Positions 1-6,779 are shown, counted from the stretch's first letter. The stretch is 8,502 bases of DNA from an uncultured Flavobacteriaceae bacterium (GCA_938018045.1 CALIIP010000013.1:1-8502); one strand, 5' to 3'. Translations and numbers: made by a program. The notes: generated by a model from the sequence alone, not told the origin.

Positions 1-1
1 C

Positions 2-106
2 AATAGTGGTTCAAAAATACTTATTTTTGAGATAAATATCTATGAAAAAACAGCTGATTTATTAAGAACTGTTAATAAGAGTTTTTCAATGCTTATATTT
101 GTTTAA
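2..106 (+). CDS. 3' end of an unidentified upstream gene (partial)
   Basis: One frame stays open from the left edge of the window for 34 codons and ends in TAA at 104-106. The last A of that stop is the first base of the ATG of the next gene (TAATG), a junction type that recurs later in this window (C to D at 6777-6781). The other two forward frames carry stops within the first 33 bases. The visible tail contains ILIFEINIYEKTADLLRTVN and ends in MLIFV. The alternating hydrophobic pattern followed by a charged stretch faintly recalls the last strands of a hotdog-fold thioesterase, but this is only an impression and the family is not identified. In AT-rich DNA, 34 open codons can occur by chance, so the gene itself is moderately uncertain. 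Confidence 0.42.
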   Translation, partial: NSGSKILIFEINIYEKTADLLRTVNKSFSMLIFV

Positions 107-933
107 TGCAATTTCTAAAAAAGGTTTTTGAACTCTATATATTTAGCAATATTCACGTTGCTGTAGGAACTTTTTGTTTGGTTAAAATCACCTTATTATC
201 CTATGGGATTTCTGAAAATAAAACAGCTTTTTTTGTGTTGTTCTCAACAATTTCAGCATATAACTTTATCCGACTTTATCGTATTACTGATATTGCATAT
301 TGGTTTTCAGATTGGTTGAAAAGCAATAAAGTAGTTTTGTATATTATTACTTCAATTAGTATTTTGACATCACTTTTTTTAGCACTTTCTTTTCAGTTAA
401 AGGCTTTTTTATGGTTGTTGCCTTTTGGAATTTTCACCTTTTTTTATGTATTACCCTTTCCTTTTAAAAACATTCCGTTGAGGAATATCGCTGGAATAAA
501 ATTATTTCTAATTGCAATATCCTTTGCTGGAATCACCGTGCTTTTTCCTTTAGTTCAAAACGATATGACGATCAATTTAAATGCTTGGATACATTTTATA
601 CAGCGGTTTTTATTTGTCATGTTGATAACCATACCTTTTGATATAAGAGATTTACATGTAGATAACAAATCACTTAATACTCTTCCGCAAATGGTTGGAT
701 TGAAAAAGACAAAAATAATTGGTGTTTTATTAGGTGTTCTGATTGTTATGTTGGAGTATTTAAAACAGCCAATTGAAGTTAATCAAATGATTATCATATT
801 TTTAATTGTAATTTTTTCTATTTTATTTTTGATAAATTCTAAAGAAAAACAATCTAAATATTACAGTGCATTTTGGGTAGAATCCATGCCGATTTTTTGG
901 TTTCTACTTATAATTCTCGGAATAAATATGTAA
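106..933 (+). CDS. UbiA-superfamily-like integral membrane protein, function unknown
   Basis: The product is a 275-residue, very hydrophobic protein with about seven to nine membrane segments. The best family clue is DIRDLHVD at residues 179-186 followed by LNTLPQMVG. This matches the second Asp-rich motif of UbiA/MenA prenyltransferases (DxRDxxxD...TLxxxxG). The region around FYVLPFPFKN (113-122) and the following helix also resembles the middle of UbiA proteins. The first Asp-rich motif is poor: where NxxxDxxxD would be expected there is NFIRLYRITD (53-62), so one metal-diphosphate site may be altered or lost. Known family members transfer prenyl chains onto aromatic acceptors or haem in the membrane; whether this protein is an active transferase cannot be told. 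The ATG overlaps the stop of the upstream frame. kynU follows after 27 bases, so co-transcription is plausible, but no role in kynurenine catabolism is evident. Family assignment is moderately secure, function is not. Confidence 0.68.
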   Translation: MQFLKKVFELYIFSNIHVAVGTFCLVKITLLSYGISENKTAFFVLFSTISAYNFIRLYRITDIAYWFSDWLKSNKVVLYIITSISILTSLFLALSFQLKAFLWLLPFGIFTFFYVLPFPFKNIPLRNIAGIKLFLIAISFAGITVLFPLVQNDMTINLNAWIHFIQRFLFVMLITIPFDIRDLHVDNKSLNTLPQMVGLKKTKIIGVLLGVLIVMLEYLKQPIEVNQMIIIFLIVIFSILFLINSKEKQSKYYSAFWVESMPIFWFLLIILGINM

Positions 934-938
934 GTTTG
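931..938 (+). promoter_or_regulatory. candidate Bacteroidota -7 promoter element before kynU
   Basis: The bases TAAGTTTG overlap the stop codon of the preceding gene and match the Bacteroidota -7 consensus TAnnTTTG exactly. Transcription from here would begin roughly at 943-948 and leave a leader of about 15 bases before the TTG start of kynU. No good -33 TTTG lies at the usual 19-20 base spacing; the nearest upstream TTTG (896-899) is 31 bases away. An 8-base match with four fixed T/G positions is easily found by chance in this DNA, so this is a weak call. Confidence 0.22.
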
Positions 939-960
939 TCTAACAACAAATATTCACAAA

Positions 961-2232
961 TTGACTACCTACAAAAACACATTAGAATTTGCCAAAAGAT
1001 TAGACTCTGAAGACGAATTAAATTCATATCGCAAAAAATTTCACATACCAAAAGACAACAAAGGAAACGAACTAATTTACCTTACAGGAAATTCACTTGG
1101 TTTACAGCCTAAATCGACAAAAGAATATATCAATCAAGAACTTGAAGACTGGGCAAATCTTGGTGTAGAAGGGCATATTGAAGCAAAAAACCCTTGGTTG
1201 CCATATCACGAGTACTTGACAGAAAATATGGCGAAGATTGTTGGAGCAAAACCTCTGGAAGTTGTTGTGATGAATACTTTGACAACCAATCTTCATTTAA
1301 TGATGGTTTCGTTCTATAAGCCAACAAAACTGAGATATAAAATATTGATTGAAGCAGATGCTTTTCCTTCTGATAAATATGCTGTAGAATCTCAATTGCG
1401 TCATCATGGCTATGATGATAAAGAAGGATTGGTTTTATGGAAAGCACGCGAAGGCGAAGAGTTAGCAAAATATGAAGATTTAGAGCAAATTCTTGAAGAA
1501 CAAGGTGATGAAATTGCATTGATAATGATTGGCGGAGTGAATTATTATACGGGTCAATTTTTTGATTTAAAAAGAATAACAGAAATAGGTCATAAAAACG
1601 GATGTGTAGTCGGTTTTGATTGCGCACATGGTGCTGGAAACGTGGAGTTGAATCTACACGATTCAGGAGCGGATTTTGCAGTTTGGTGTACGTATAAATA
1701 TTTAAATTCTGGTCCTGGAAGTTTAGGAGGATGTTTTGTTCATGAGCGACATGCTTATGATAAAGACTTAAACAGATTTACAGGTTGGTGGAGTCACAAT
1801 AAAAAAACACGTTTTAATATGCGTCATGAATTTGATGTGCTTCCCGGAGCAGAAGGCTGGCAACTTTCAAATCCTCCAATATTGTCTATGGCTGCCATAA
1901 AAGCGTCATTGGATATGTTTAACGAAGTTGGAATTATTAAGTTGAATAAAAAATCTAAAAAGTTAACTGGATATTTTGAGTTTTTACTGAAAGAGTTAGG
2001 GGAAGAAACAATCCGAATTATAACACCTTCTAATCCTGACGAAAGAGGTTGTCAATTATCAATTCAAGTATTAAATGCTGATAAAAAATTACATGATAGA
2101 TTGACAGAAGAAGGTATCATAAGTGACTGGCGAGAACCAGACGTTATTCGATGTGCTCCTGTCCCAATGTATAATAGTTTTGAAGATGTATTTAAAATGG
2201 TTAAGAGGTTAAAACAGATACTAAATGAGTAA
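961..2232 (+). CDS. kynU: kynureninase (EC 3.7.1.3)
   Basis: This PLP enzyme hydrolyses kynurenine or 3-hydroxykynurenine to anthranilate or 3-hydroxyanthranilate plus alanine in the cytoplasm. The 423 residues equal the usual family length. Landmarks are YLTGNSLGLQP (40-50), the cofactor-phosphate and ring-contacting region MNTLTTNLH (104-112), AFPSDKYA (134-141), the Asp that pairs with the pyridine nitrogen in GFDCAHGAGN (D220, H223), and the Schiff-base lysine K246 in CTYKYLNSGPGS. GWWSH (275-279) and LSNPPI (302-307) follow, as in other kynureninases. The start is TTG: the in-frame stop of the preceding gene is at 931-933 and no ATG or GTG lies between it and a protein start that already matches the family N-terminus. 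The 3' end overlaps kmo by 8 bases, so the two are translationally linked. With kmo beside it, 3-hydroxykynurenine is the likely substrate. Confidence 0.96.
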   Translation: MTTYKNTLEFAKRLDSEDELNSYRKKFHIPKDNKGNELIYLTGNSLGLQPKSTKEYINQELEDWANLGVEGHIEAKNPWLPYHEYLTENMAKIVGAKPLEVVVMNTLTTNLHLMMVSFYKPTKLRYKILIEADAFPSDKYAVESQLRHHGYDDKEGLVLWKAREGEELAKYEDLEQILEEQGDEIALIMIGGVNYYTGQFFDLKRITEIGHKNGCVVGFDCAHGAGNVELNLHDSGADFAVWCTYKYLNSGPGSLGGCFVHERHAYDKDLNRFTGWWSHNKKTRFNMRHEFDVLPGAEGWQLSNPPILSMAAIKASLDMFNEVGIIKLNKKSKKLTGYFEFLLKELGEETIRIITPSNPDERGCQLSIQVLNADKKLHDRLTEEGIISDWREPDVIRCAPVPMYNSFEDVFKMVKRLKQILNE

Positions 2233-3649
2233 AAAAGATAACATAGTAATTATTGGCGCTGGATTATGTGGAAGTTTATTGGCTTTGAGACTGGCTCAAA
2301 GAGGCTATAAAATAGAATTATTTGAAAGCCGCCCAGATTTAAGGTCAACAGATATTTCTGCAGGTAGATCTATAAATCTTGCCTTGTCTGATAGAGGATT
2401 TAAAGCCTTGCGATTGGCAGGAGTTGAAGAGAAAGCACGTGAAGTATGTATTCCGATGTATGGTCGGTTAGTTCATGATGCAGAAGGGAATACTTTTGCT
2501 TCAAATTATTCAGGAAGAAAAGGAGAAGCAATCAATTCTATTTCTAGAGGAGATTTGAATGGAATTTTATTGACTGAAGCCGATAAGCATGAAAATGTAA
2601 ATATACATTTCAATAAAAAATGTACTTCAATAGATATCGAAAATGAGATAGCACATTTTAAAGATTACAAGACAGATGAAGAATTTTCTATAGATGCCGA
2701 AGTAATTTTTGGTACTGATGGAGCTGGATCAATATTGAGGAAAAGTTACCATTTAGAACGTAAATTTTTATTCAGTTATTCTCAGAACTACCTTACACAT
2801 GGTTATAAAGAGTTAGAAATCCCTGCAAGTTCAGAAGGAAATCATCAAATAAGTAAAGATCATTTACATATTTGGCCTCGAGGAGATTACATGTTAATTG
2901 CTCTGCCAAATCTAGACGGAAGTTTTACAGTTACACTCTTTTTGAGTTATGAAAATGGTGAGTATAATTTTAATAATCTAACATCAGAAAAGAAAATTAC
3001 TGCGTTTTTTGAAACACAATTTCCTGATGCTTTAGAACTAATTCCAAATATTAAAGATGAATTTTTAAACAATCCTACAGGTCCATTAGGAACTGTAAAA
3101 TGCTCTCCATGGTCTTATAAAAATAAAACCGTATTGTTGGGAGATGCTGCGCATGCAATTGTGCCTTTTTACGGACAAGGAATGAACGCATCGTTTGAAG
3201 ACGTAACAGTTTTTGACGCCATTTTGGATAGATATCAAAGTGACGAAACTGATCCGCTAAATGGCGAGACACGTTGGGAAACAATTTTTAAAACTTTTGA
3301 AAAAGAAAGAAAACAAGATACAGATGCAATAGCAGATTTAGCGATAGATAATTATTATGAAATGAGAGATCATGTTGCGAATCCGTTATTTAAAGAAAAG
3401 CGTAAGATAGAAATGGATTTGGAAGAAAACTTTCCAGAGGAATACTTCTCAAAATATTCGATGGTAACATTCAATGAAGATATTCCGTATCTTGAAGCCA
3501 TGAAACGCGGAAGAGCACAAGACAAAGCGATTTTGAATTTGTTGGAAGATGGGGAATTGAATTCAGATGATTTAAAGGAAACGTTACAAAAAGTACAAGA
3601 AGCGACAAACTTAATTCTTGATGATGATAAAACTGCAGGATTAAAATAA
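2225..3649 (+). CDS. kmo: kynurenine 3-monooxygenase (EC 1.14.13.9)
   Basis: This FAD- and NADPH-dependent aromatic hydroxylase converts L-kynurenine to 3-hydroxykynurenine, the step before KynU. The 474-residue protein starts with a Rossmann FAD fingerprint (VIIGAGLCG, residues 8-16, ending at the ribose-binding Glu34). It also has the GTDGAGS motif (163-169) and the second FAD motif GDAAHAIVPFYGQGMNASFED (306 onward). Recalled kynurenine-contacting residues of the Pseudomonas fluorescens enzyme (Arg84, Tyr98, Asn369, Glu372, Tyr404) have same-spaced counterparts here: Arg81, Tyr95, Asn376, Glu379 and Tyr411. This supports true KMO activity rather than a generic hydroxylase. No C-terminal membrane anchor like that of the mitochondrial enzyme is present, so a soluble protein is expected. 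The ATG lies inside the last codons of kynU (8-base overlap). A 64-base gap with a hairpin repeat follows before the deaminase gene. Confidence 0.96.
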   Translation: MSKKDNIVIIGAGLCGSLLALRLAQRGYKIELFESRPDLRSTDISAGRSINLALSDRGFKALRLAGVEEKAREVCIPMYGRLVHDAEGNTFASNYSGRKGEAINSISRGDLNGILLTEADKHENVNIHFNKKCTSIDIENEIAHFKDYKTDEEFSIDAEVIFGTDGAGSILRKSYHLERKFLFSYSQNYLTHGYKELEIPASSEGNHQISKDHLHIWPRGDYMLIALPNLDGSFTVTLFLSYENGEYNFNNLTSEKKITAFFETQFPDALELIPNIKDEFLNNPTGPLGTVKCSPWSYKNKTVLLGDAAHAIVPFYGQGMNASFEDVTVFDAILDRYQSDETDPLNGETRWETIFKTFEKERKQDTDAIADLAIDNYYEMRDHVANPLFKEKRKIEMDLEENFPEEYFSKYSMVTFNEDIPYLEAMKRGRAQDKAILNLLEDGELNSDDLKETLQKVQEATNLILDDDKTAGLK

Positions 3650-3666
3650 TTTGTCAGAACTAGGAA

Positions 3667-3700
3667 TGTCAGTTCGAGCGTAGTCGAGAACAAAATGACA
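3667..3700. repeat. minimal copy of a flavobacterial hairpin repeat
   Basis: The sequence begins TGTCAGTTCGAG (3667-3678), continues with TCGAGAAC (3684-3691) and ends TGACA (3696-3700). TGTCA pairs with TGACA and GTTC with GAAC, giving an imperfect hairpin in the kmo-deaminase gap. The same left arm, the same TCGAGAAC and the same right end recur in the larger repeat at 4124-4216, so this looks like an internally shortened relative. It is followed on the + strand by an A-rich, not T-rich, run, so it is not a standard rho-independent terminator for kmo. I recall similar TTCGAG/CTCGA repeats scattered between flavobacterial genes; their role is unknown. Confidence 0.6.
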
Positions 3701-3713
3701 AAAAAGAAAAATT

Positions 3714-4118
3714 ATGAATGAAAAAAAAGTAACACCAAGAGGCGCATATCCACACGTAAAAGTAGTTGGAGATTTTATTTTTGTTTCAGGAACAAGTTCG
3801 CGAAGACCAGACAATACAATTGCTGGAGTTGATGTGATTGACGAAATGGGAACAAAACATTTGAATGCTGAAGTGCAAACTCGTGAAGTATTAAATAATA
3901 TTGATGCCAATTTGAAAAAAGTAGGCGCTTCTATAAAAGATGTTGTAGATGTTTCTACATTCTTGGTAAATATGAATGATTTTGCAGGTTATAATAAAGC
4001 ATATGCAGAGTTTTTTGACAAAGAAACTGGACCAACACGTACAACGGTTGCTGTGCATCAATTACCGCATCCAGATTTGGTAGTGGAAATTAAAGTAACA
4101 GCTTATAAGAAACAATAA
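3714..4118 (+). CDS. RidA-family 2-aminomuconate deaminase-like protein
   Basis: The 134-residue protein belongs to the YjgF/YER057c/UK114 (RidA) family, a small trimeric chorismate-mutase-like fold. Within that family it resembles the 2-aminomuconate deaminases (AmnD/NbaF type): GAYPHVKVVGDFIFVSGTSS (10-29), RRPDNTIAGVD (30-40), STFLVNMNDF (81-90) and GPTRTTVAVHQLPHPDL (106-122). Arg109 corresponds to the conserved substrate-carboxylate-binding Arg of RidA proteins, and Glu125 in VVEIK to the conserved acidic residue near the active site. The inferred reaction is hydrolytic deamination of 2-aminomuconate to 4-oxalocrotonate in the cytoplasm, late in the kynurenine route. Its position after kynU-kmo and before an aldehyde dehydrogenase supports this over the general imine-clearing role of RidA. 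It is flanked on both sides by related hairpin repeats. The deaminase role rests on similarity and context. Confidence 0.88.
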   Translation: MNEKKVTPRGAYPHVKVVGDFIFVSGTSSRRPDNTIAGVDVIDEMGTKHLNAEVQTREVLNNIDANLKKVGASIKDVVDVSTFLVNMNDFAGYNKAYAEFFDKETGPTRTTVAVHQLPHPDLVVEIKVTAYKKQ

Positions 4119-4123
4119 CTAAA

Positions 4124-4216
4124 TGTCAGTTCGAGTGTTCCGAAGGAACGTATCGAGAACTTTTAAATTCAAGACTTCTCGATACAATTTTCTAACGAAA
4201 ATCACTCGAAGTGACA
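4124..4216. repeat. 93-bp nested inverted repeat (three-stem, MITE/REP-like)
   Basis: The outer arms TGTCAGTTCGAGTG (4124-4137) and CACTCGAAGTGACA (4203-4216) are inverted repeats with one mismatch in 14. Inside lie two further perfect stems: GTTCC-gaa-GGAAC (4137-4149) and GTATCGAGAA (4150-4159) with TTCTCGATAC (4176-4185). The element could therefore fold as a closed stem carrying two hairpin branches, in DNA or RNA. It fills almost all of the 112-base gap between the deaminase gene and the first DUF6090-like gene. No transposase gene is present and no target duplication was recognised. The second branch is followed by only a short T-rich stretch (4187-4191), so terminator activity is possible but unproven. 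Its arms match the short element at 3667-3700. Confidence 0.72.
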
Positions 4217-4230
4217 AGAATAAAAAATAG

Positions 4231-5283
4231 ATGATTAAATTCTTCCGACATATACGTAAATCCCTCCTTTCTGAAAATAAATTCAGCAAGTATTTGCTCT
4301 ATGCCATAGGTGAAATTATCCTTGTTGTAATTGGGATTATGATTGCTTTACAATTTAATAATCGAAATGAGCAACGTAAAAGTTTAAACGTAGTTACAGA
4401 AACTATTAAAGCACTAGAAGTTGATCTTCTTTATAATTTTGATGATGTTAGTTCTGTCCTTAACTTTTATAAAACCCAAGATTTAATTTGCAAACAAGTT
4501 CTCTTTGACGAACTTACACTTAACGATTATAGAACTGATGATTTAATCAGTATTGTAACTGGTAATTGGGATATCACTACTCCTAAAACTGAAAATATTG
4601 CTATTATTTTGGAGAATGAAAAATCAGCCTCAAAAAAACTACGCCCTATAATTGATGCTGTAAAAAAACTAGATGCCAACAAAAATTTATTGGATCAGCA
4701 ATGGAAAAGTCTTTATGCAAACATTGAAGAAAATATTAAAACACTAACTCAAGAAGTATCACTAGTTAGGTTGGATAGTTTATCCAAAGAGCAACGATTT
4801 CAATATATGTTAACAAATGATGATTATAAAAAGGTAGTTGAAATGTACTGGATTAATGTACAAAATTATTATGATCAACTTTCGAGATACAGAGCACAAA
4901 ATATGGCAGTATTAAGTACCATTAAAATAATTCAAGAAAATTTCAGCAAAGAAGAACTCGAAACCATGTTTGAATCTAATGGTATGAATCCTTTTGCATC
5001 TTTAGATTGTATGCCAAAACAAACTATTGTGAAAAATAATGAATTAAGAAGAAGTTACTTAATAGGTAACTTAAGTAATAAAGACATTCGATTGAATATG
5101 ATAAATGATGGTAAGTTAGGCGGTTCATATTTGTTGAAGCCAAATGAGTTTAGAGATACAAGGCCTGAGTTTGCAGGACTTGGCGGAGACTATACAGTTA
5201 TTGCAGAACAAATAGATGCTGATGGTAATTGCATCCAAAAGTTTGTTGCTGTTAATAAAGGTTATCTTATAATTAATGATTAA
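4231..5283 (+). CDS. DUF6090-like membrane-anchored protein, copy A (long, divergent)
   Basis: The 350-residue product starts with a basic tail MIKFFRHIRK, then a membrane helix around residues 24-42 containing GEIILVVIGI, then NNRNE (43-47). The usual Trp of NNWNE is replaced by Arg45. The positive-inside rule predicts a cytoplasmic N-terminus and a periplasmic body. Residues ~50-240 are mostly helical and charged. They hold a degenerate version of the family core, with KLRPII (136-141) where other copies have a Leu-Lys/Arg helix. Residues ~258-350 look beta-rich (YTVIAEQI, KFVAVNKGYLIIND), with two cysteines (260, 334), and have no counterpart in the other four. Function unknown. It is the first gene after the 93-bp repeat and overlaps copy B by 8 bases. 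Its last two residues, Asn-Asp, are written by the start region of B. Family name is recalled, not searched. Confidence 0.8.
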   Translation: MIKFFRHIRKSLLSENKFSKYLLYAIGEIILVVIGIMIALQFNNRNEQRKSLNVVTETIKALEVDLLYNFDDVSSVLNFYKTQDLICKQVLFDELTLNDYRTDDLISIVTGNWDITTPKTENIAIILENEKSASKKLRPIIDAVKKLDANKNLLDQQWKSLYANIEENIKTLTQEVSLVRLDSLSKEQRFQYMLTNDDYKKVVEMYWINVQNYYDQLSRYRAQNMAVLSTIKIIQENFSKEELETMFESNGMNPFASLDCMPKQTIVKNNELRRSYLIGNLSNKDIRLNMINDGKLGGSYLLKPNEFRDTRPEFAGLGGDYTVIAEQIDADGNCIQKFVAVNKGYLIIND

Positions 5284-5995
5284 ATTTTTCCGACATATCC
5301 GTAAATCACTCCTCAATGAAGGTAAAACCTCTAAGTACTTCAAATATGCCATTGGAGAAATTGTACTTGTTGTTATTGGTATTTTGATTGCATTGCAGAT
5401 TAATAATTGGAATGAACAGCGAAAAGAAAATCAATTTGAAAGAAAAGTATTAAAAGAAATTTTATCAGATACTGAGGAAGACATCATAGAAACAAATAAT
5501 GGGATTAAAAGTTTAAAAGAAGCCCAAATATCAAGTAAAATGGTATTAGTTGCATTTTATAAAAACTTGAAATATAAAGATTCTATGGATATTCATTTTG
5601 CAAAAGCACTTGCATTTTGGTCATTATCACCAAATTCCACAGCCTTTGAAACTGCTAAAACAGAAGGTTTAAATCTTATTAAAAACGATTCTATTAGGCA
5701 TAGAATCGCTAAGGTCAATACTTTTGTGTTTGATTATGTAAAAGTATTGGAAAACAGATGGCAAGATTATGATATAAATATAGTTCAACCTCATTGCCTC
5801 TCACTATTCGATTACTATAATACTCAAAGAATGAAACCTACAAACTATGAAAATTTAAAAGAAGATATGATATATCAAGGGATTTTAAAATCATTAACAG
5901 CAAAGAGAACTCGATATACTGAAATATTAGAGATCCGCCATAAGTTATTGATTACTTTAAATAAAGAACTTAAAGATGAGTTAAACAATGATTAA
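5276..5995 (+). CDS. DUF6090-like membrane-anchored protein, copy B
   Basis: The 239-residue product has the canonical anchor: MIKFFRHIRK, helix at ~24-42 with GEIVLVVIGI, and NNWNE at 43-47. It is predicted as N-in with a periplasmic body. The body begins with a charged helix (ERKVLKEILSDTEEDI, 55-70). It then has KDSMDIHFAKA (101-111), ETAKTEGLNLIKNDSIRHRI (125-144) and a basic helical tail ending NND. KDSMDIHF and the LIKNDSIRHRIAK stretch can be aligned with copy E (HDSLTLHF, LVESPKLRSAIGK), which marks B and E as one subtype with low identity. No catalytic motif was found. It overlaps A by 8 bases and C by 8 bases; the closing Asn-Asp again comes from the downstream start sequence. Function unknown; a structural, sensory or immunity role would each be speculation. 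Confidence 0.85.
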   Translation: MIKFFRHIRKSLLNEGKTSKYFKYAIGEIVLVVIGILIALQINNWNEQRKENQFERKVLKEILSDTEEDIIETNNGIKSLKEAQISSKMVLVAFYKNLKYKDSMDIHFAKALAFWSLSPNSTAFETAKTEGLNLIKNDSIRHRIAKVNTFVFDYVKVLENRWQDYDINIVQPHCLSLFDYYNTQRMKPTNYENLKEDMIYQGILKSLTAKRTRYTEILEIRHKLLITLNKELKDELNND

Positions 5996-6779
5996 ATTCT
6001 TCCGACATATCCGTAAATCACTTCTTAACGAAGGTAAAACCTCTAAGTATTTTAAATATGCTGTTGGTGAAATTGTATTGGTAGTTATTGGTATTTTAAT
6101 TGCACTTCAGATTAATAATTGGAATGAAAACAAAAAAGACAGAATAGAGGAGAAAGCATTGTTAACTCAGTTACAATCAGAATTTGAGAGTAATTTAAAG
6201 CAACTAGATCAGAAAATTGATATGCGAAATAGTATGATTACAGCATCATTCAAATTATTAGAATACTTAGATAAACCACCTTTAAGGAATAATGATAGCA
6301 TTAATAAGTATTTAGGATTTGTAGGTTTGTCTCCAACGTTTGACCCTATAGTTAATGACATCAATAGTTCTGGAAGAATACAATTATTAACCAATTCTAG
6401 GTTGAAAGAATTATTATCACTTTGGACAAGTGAAATTGTTGCTGTAACTGAGGAAGAAGAGGTTTGGAATCACTACAAAAATAATATTTATAGACCTTTT
6501 TTATTGAAAAACGGTTCGTATAGAAATATGCTAAACACATATTGGCAAAATAATACAATGGATGCTTTTCATCTTGATAAAGGAACAAAGATAGAATTCA
6601 ATTTTAAAAATTCTAAAGTAAATACCGATGCATCTAAAGTCTTTAAGGATTCAAAAATTGAAGACCATTTAGCATTGTGCGCAACAATGTCCAAAACTGC
6701 TAATACACAATCTAAAAGTTTAAGAAAACGTATTGTAGAAATATTAAATTTAATTGAAACACAATTAGAAGAAAATTAA
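5988..6779 (+). CDS. DUF6090-like membrane-anchored protein, copy C
   Basis: The 263-residue product has the anchor MIKFFRHIRK, a helix at ~24-42 with GEIVLVVIGI, and NNWNE. The body opens with a likely coiled coil (EEKALLTQLQSEFESNLKQL, 54-73). Next come NNDSINKYLGF (101-111) and the core PTFDPIVNDINSSGRIQLL (116-134), then WTSEI (146-150) and HLDKGTK (195-201). A final basic helix contains SLRKRIVEI (244-252). By hand, residues 51-260 align without gaps to copy D at 106 of 210 identities. The first 33 bases are identical to those of copy E (7568-7600), although the C and E bodies are unlike. It overlaps B by 8 bases and D by one base (TAATG). It is probably a single-pass inner-membrane protein with a periplasmic body. 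Function unknown. Confidence 0.86.
   Translation: MIKFFRHIRKSLLNEGKTSKYFKYAVGEIVLVVIGILIALQINNWNENKKDRIEEKALLTQLQSEFESNLKQLDQKIDMRNSMITASFKLLEYLDKPPLRNNDSINKYLGFVGLSPTFDPIVNDINSSGRIQLLTNSRLKELLSLWTSEIVAVTEEEEVWNHYKNNIYRPFLLKNGSYRNMLNTYWQNNTMDAFHLDKGTKIEFNFKNSKVNTDASKVFKDSKIEDHLALCATMSKTANTQSKSLRKRIVEILNLIETQLEEN

Noticed and set aside
1130..1627. A 165-codon open frame on the minus strand inside kynU
   Set aside because: It lies wholly within a confidently identified gene, its translation shows no recognisable domain, and it reads as low-complexity Leu/Ser/His sequence typical of an antisense shadow.
3647..3653. TAATTTG as a Bacteroidota -7 promoter element before the deaminase gene
   Set aside because: It is one base short of the TAnnTTTG spacing and no -33 element is evident.
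3370..3693. A 107-codon minus-strand open frame across the end of kmo and the repeat
   Set aside because: Its coding complement is the conserved C-terminal part of KMO and it runs into an intergenic repeat; no family resemblance and no partner gene on that strand.
4137..4191. The inner hairpins as a rho-independent terminator after the deaminase gene
   Set aside because: The stems are only moderately GC-rich and the following T-rich stretch is short and interrupted; the same block family also occurs in the kmo-deaminase gap without any T run.
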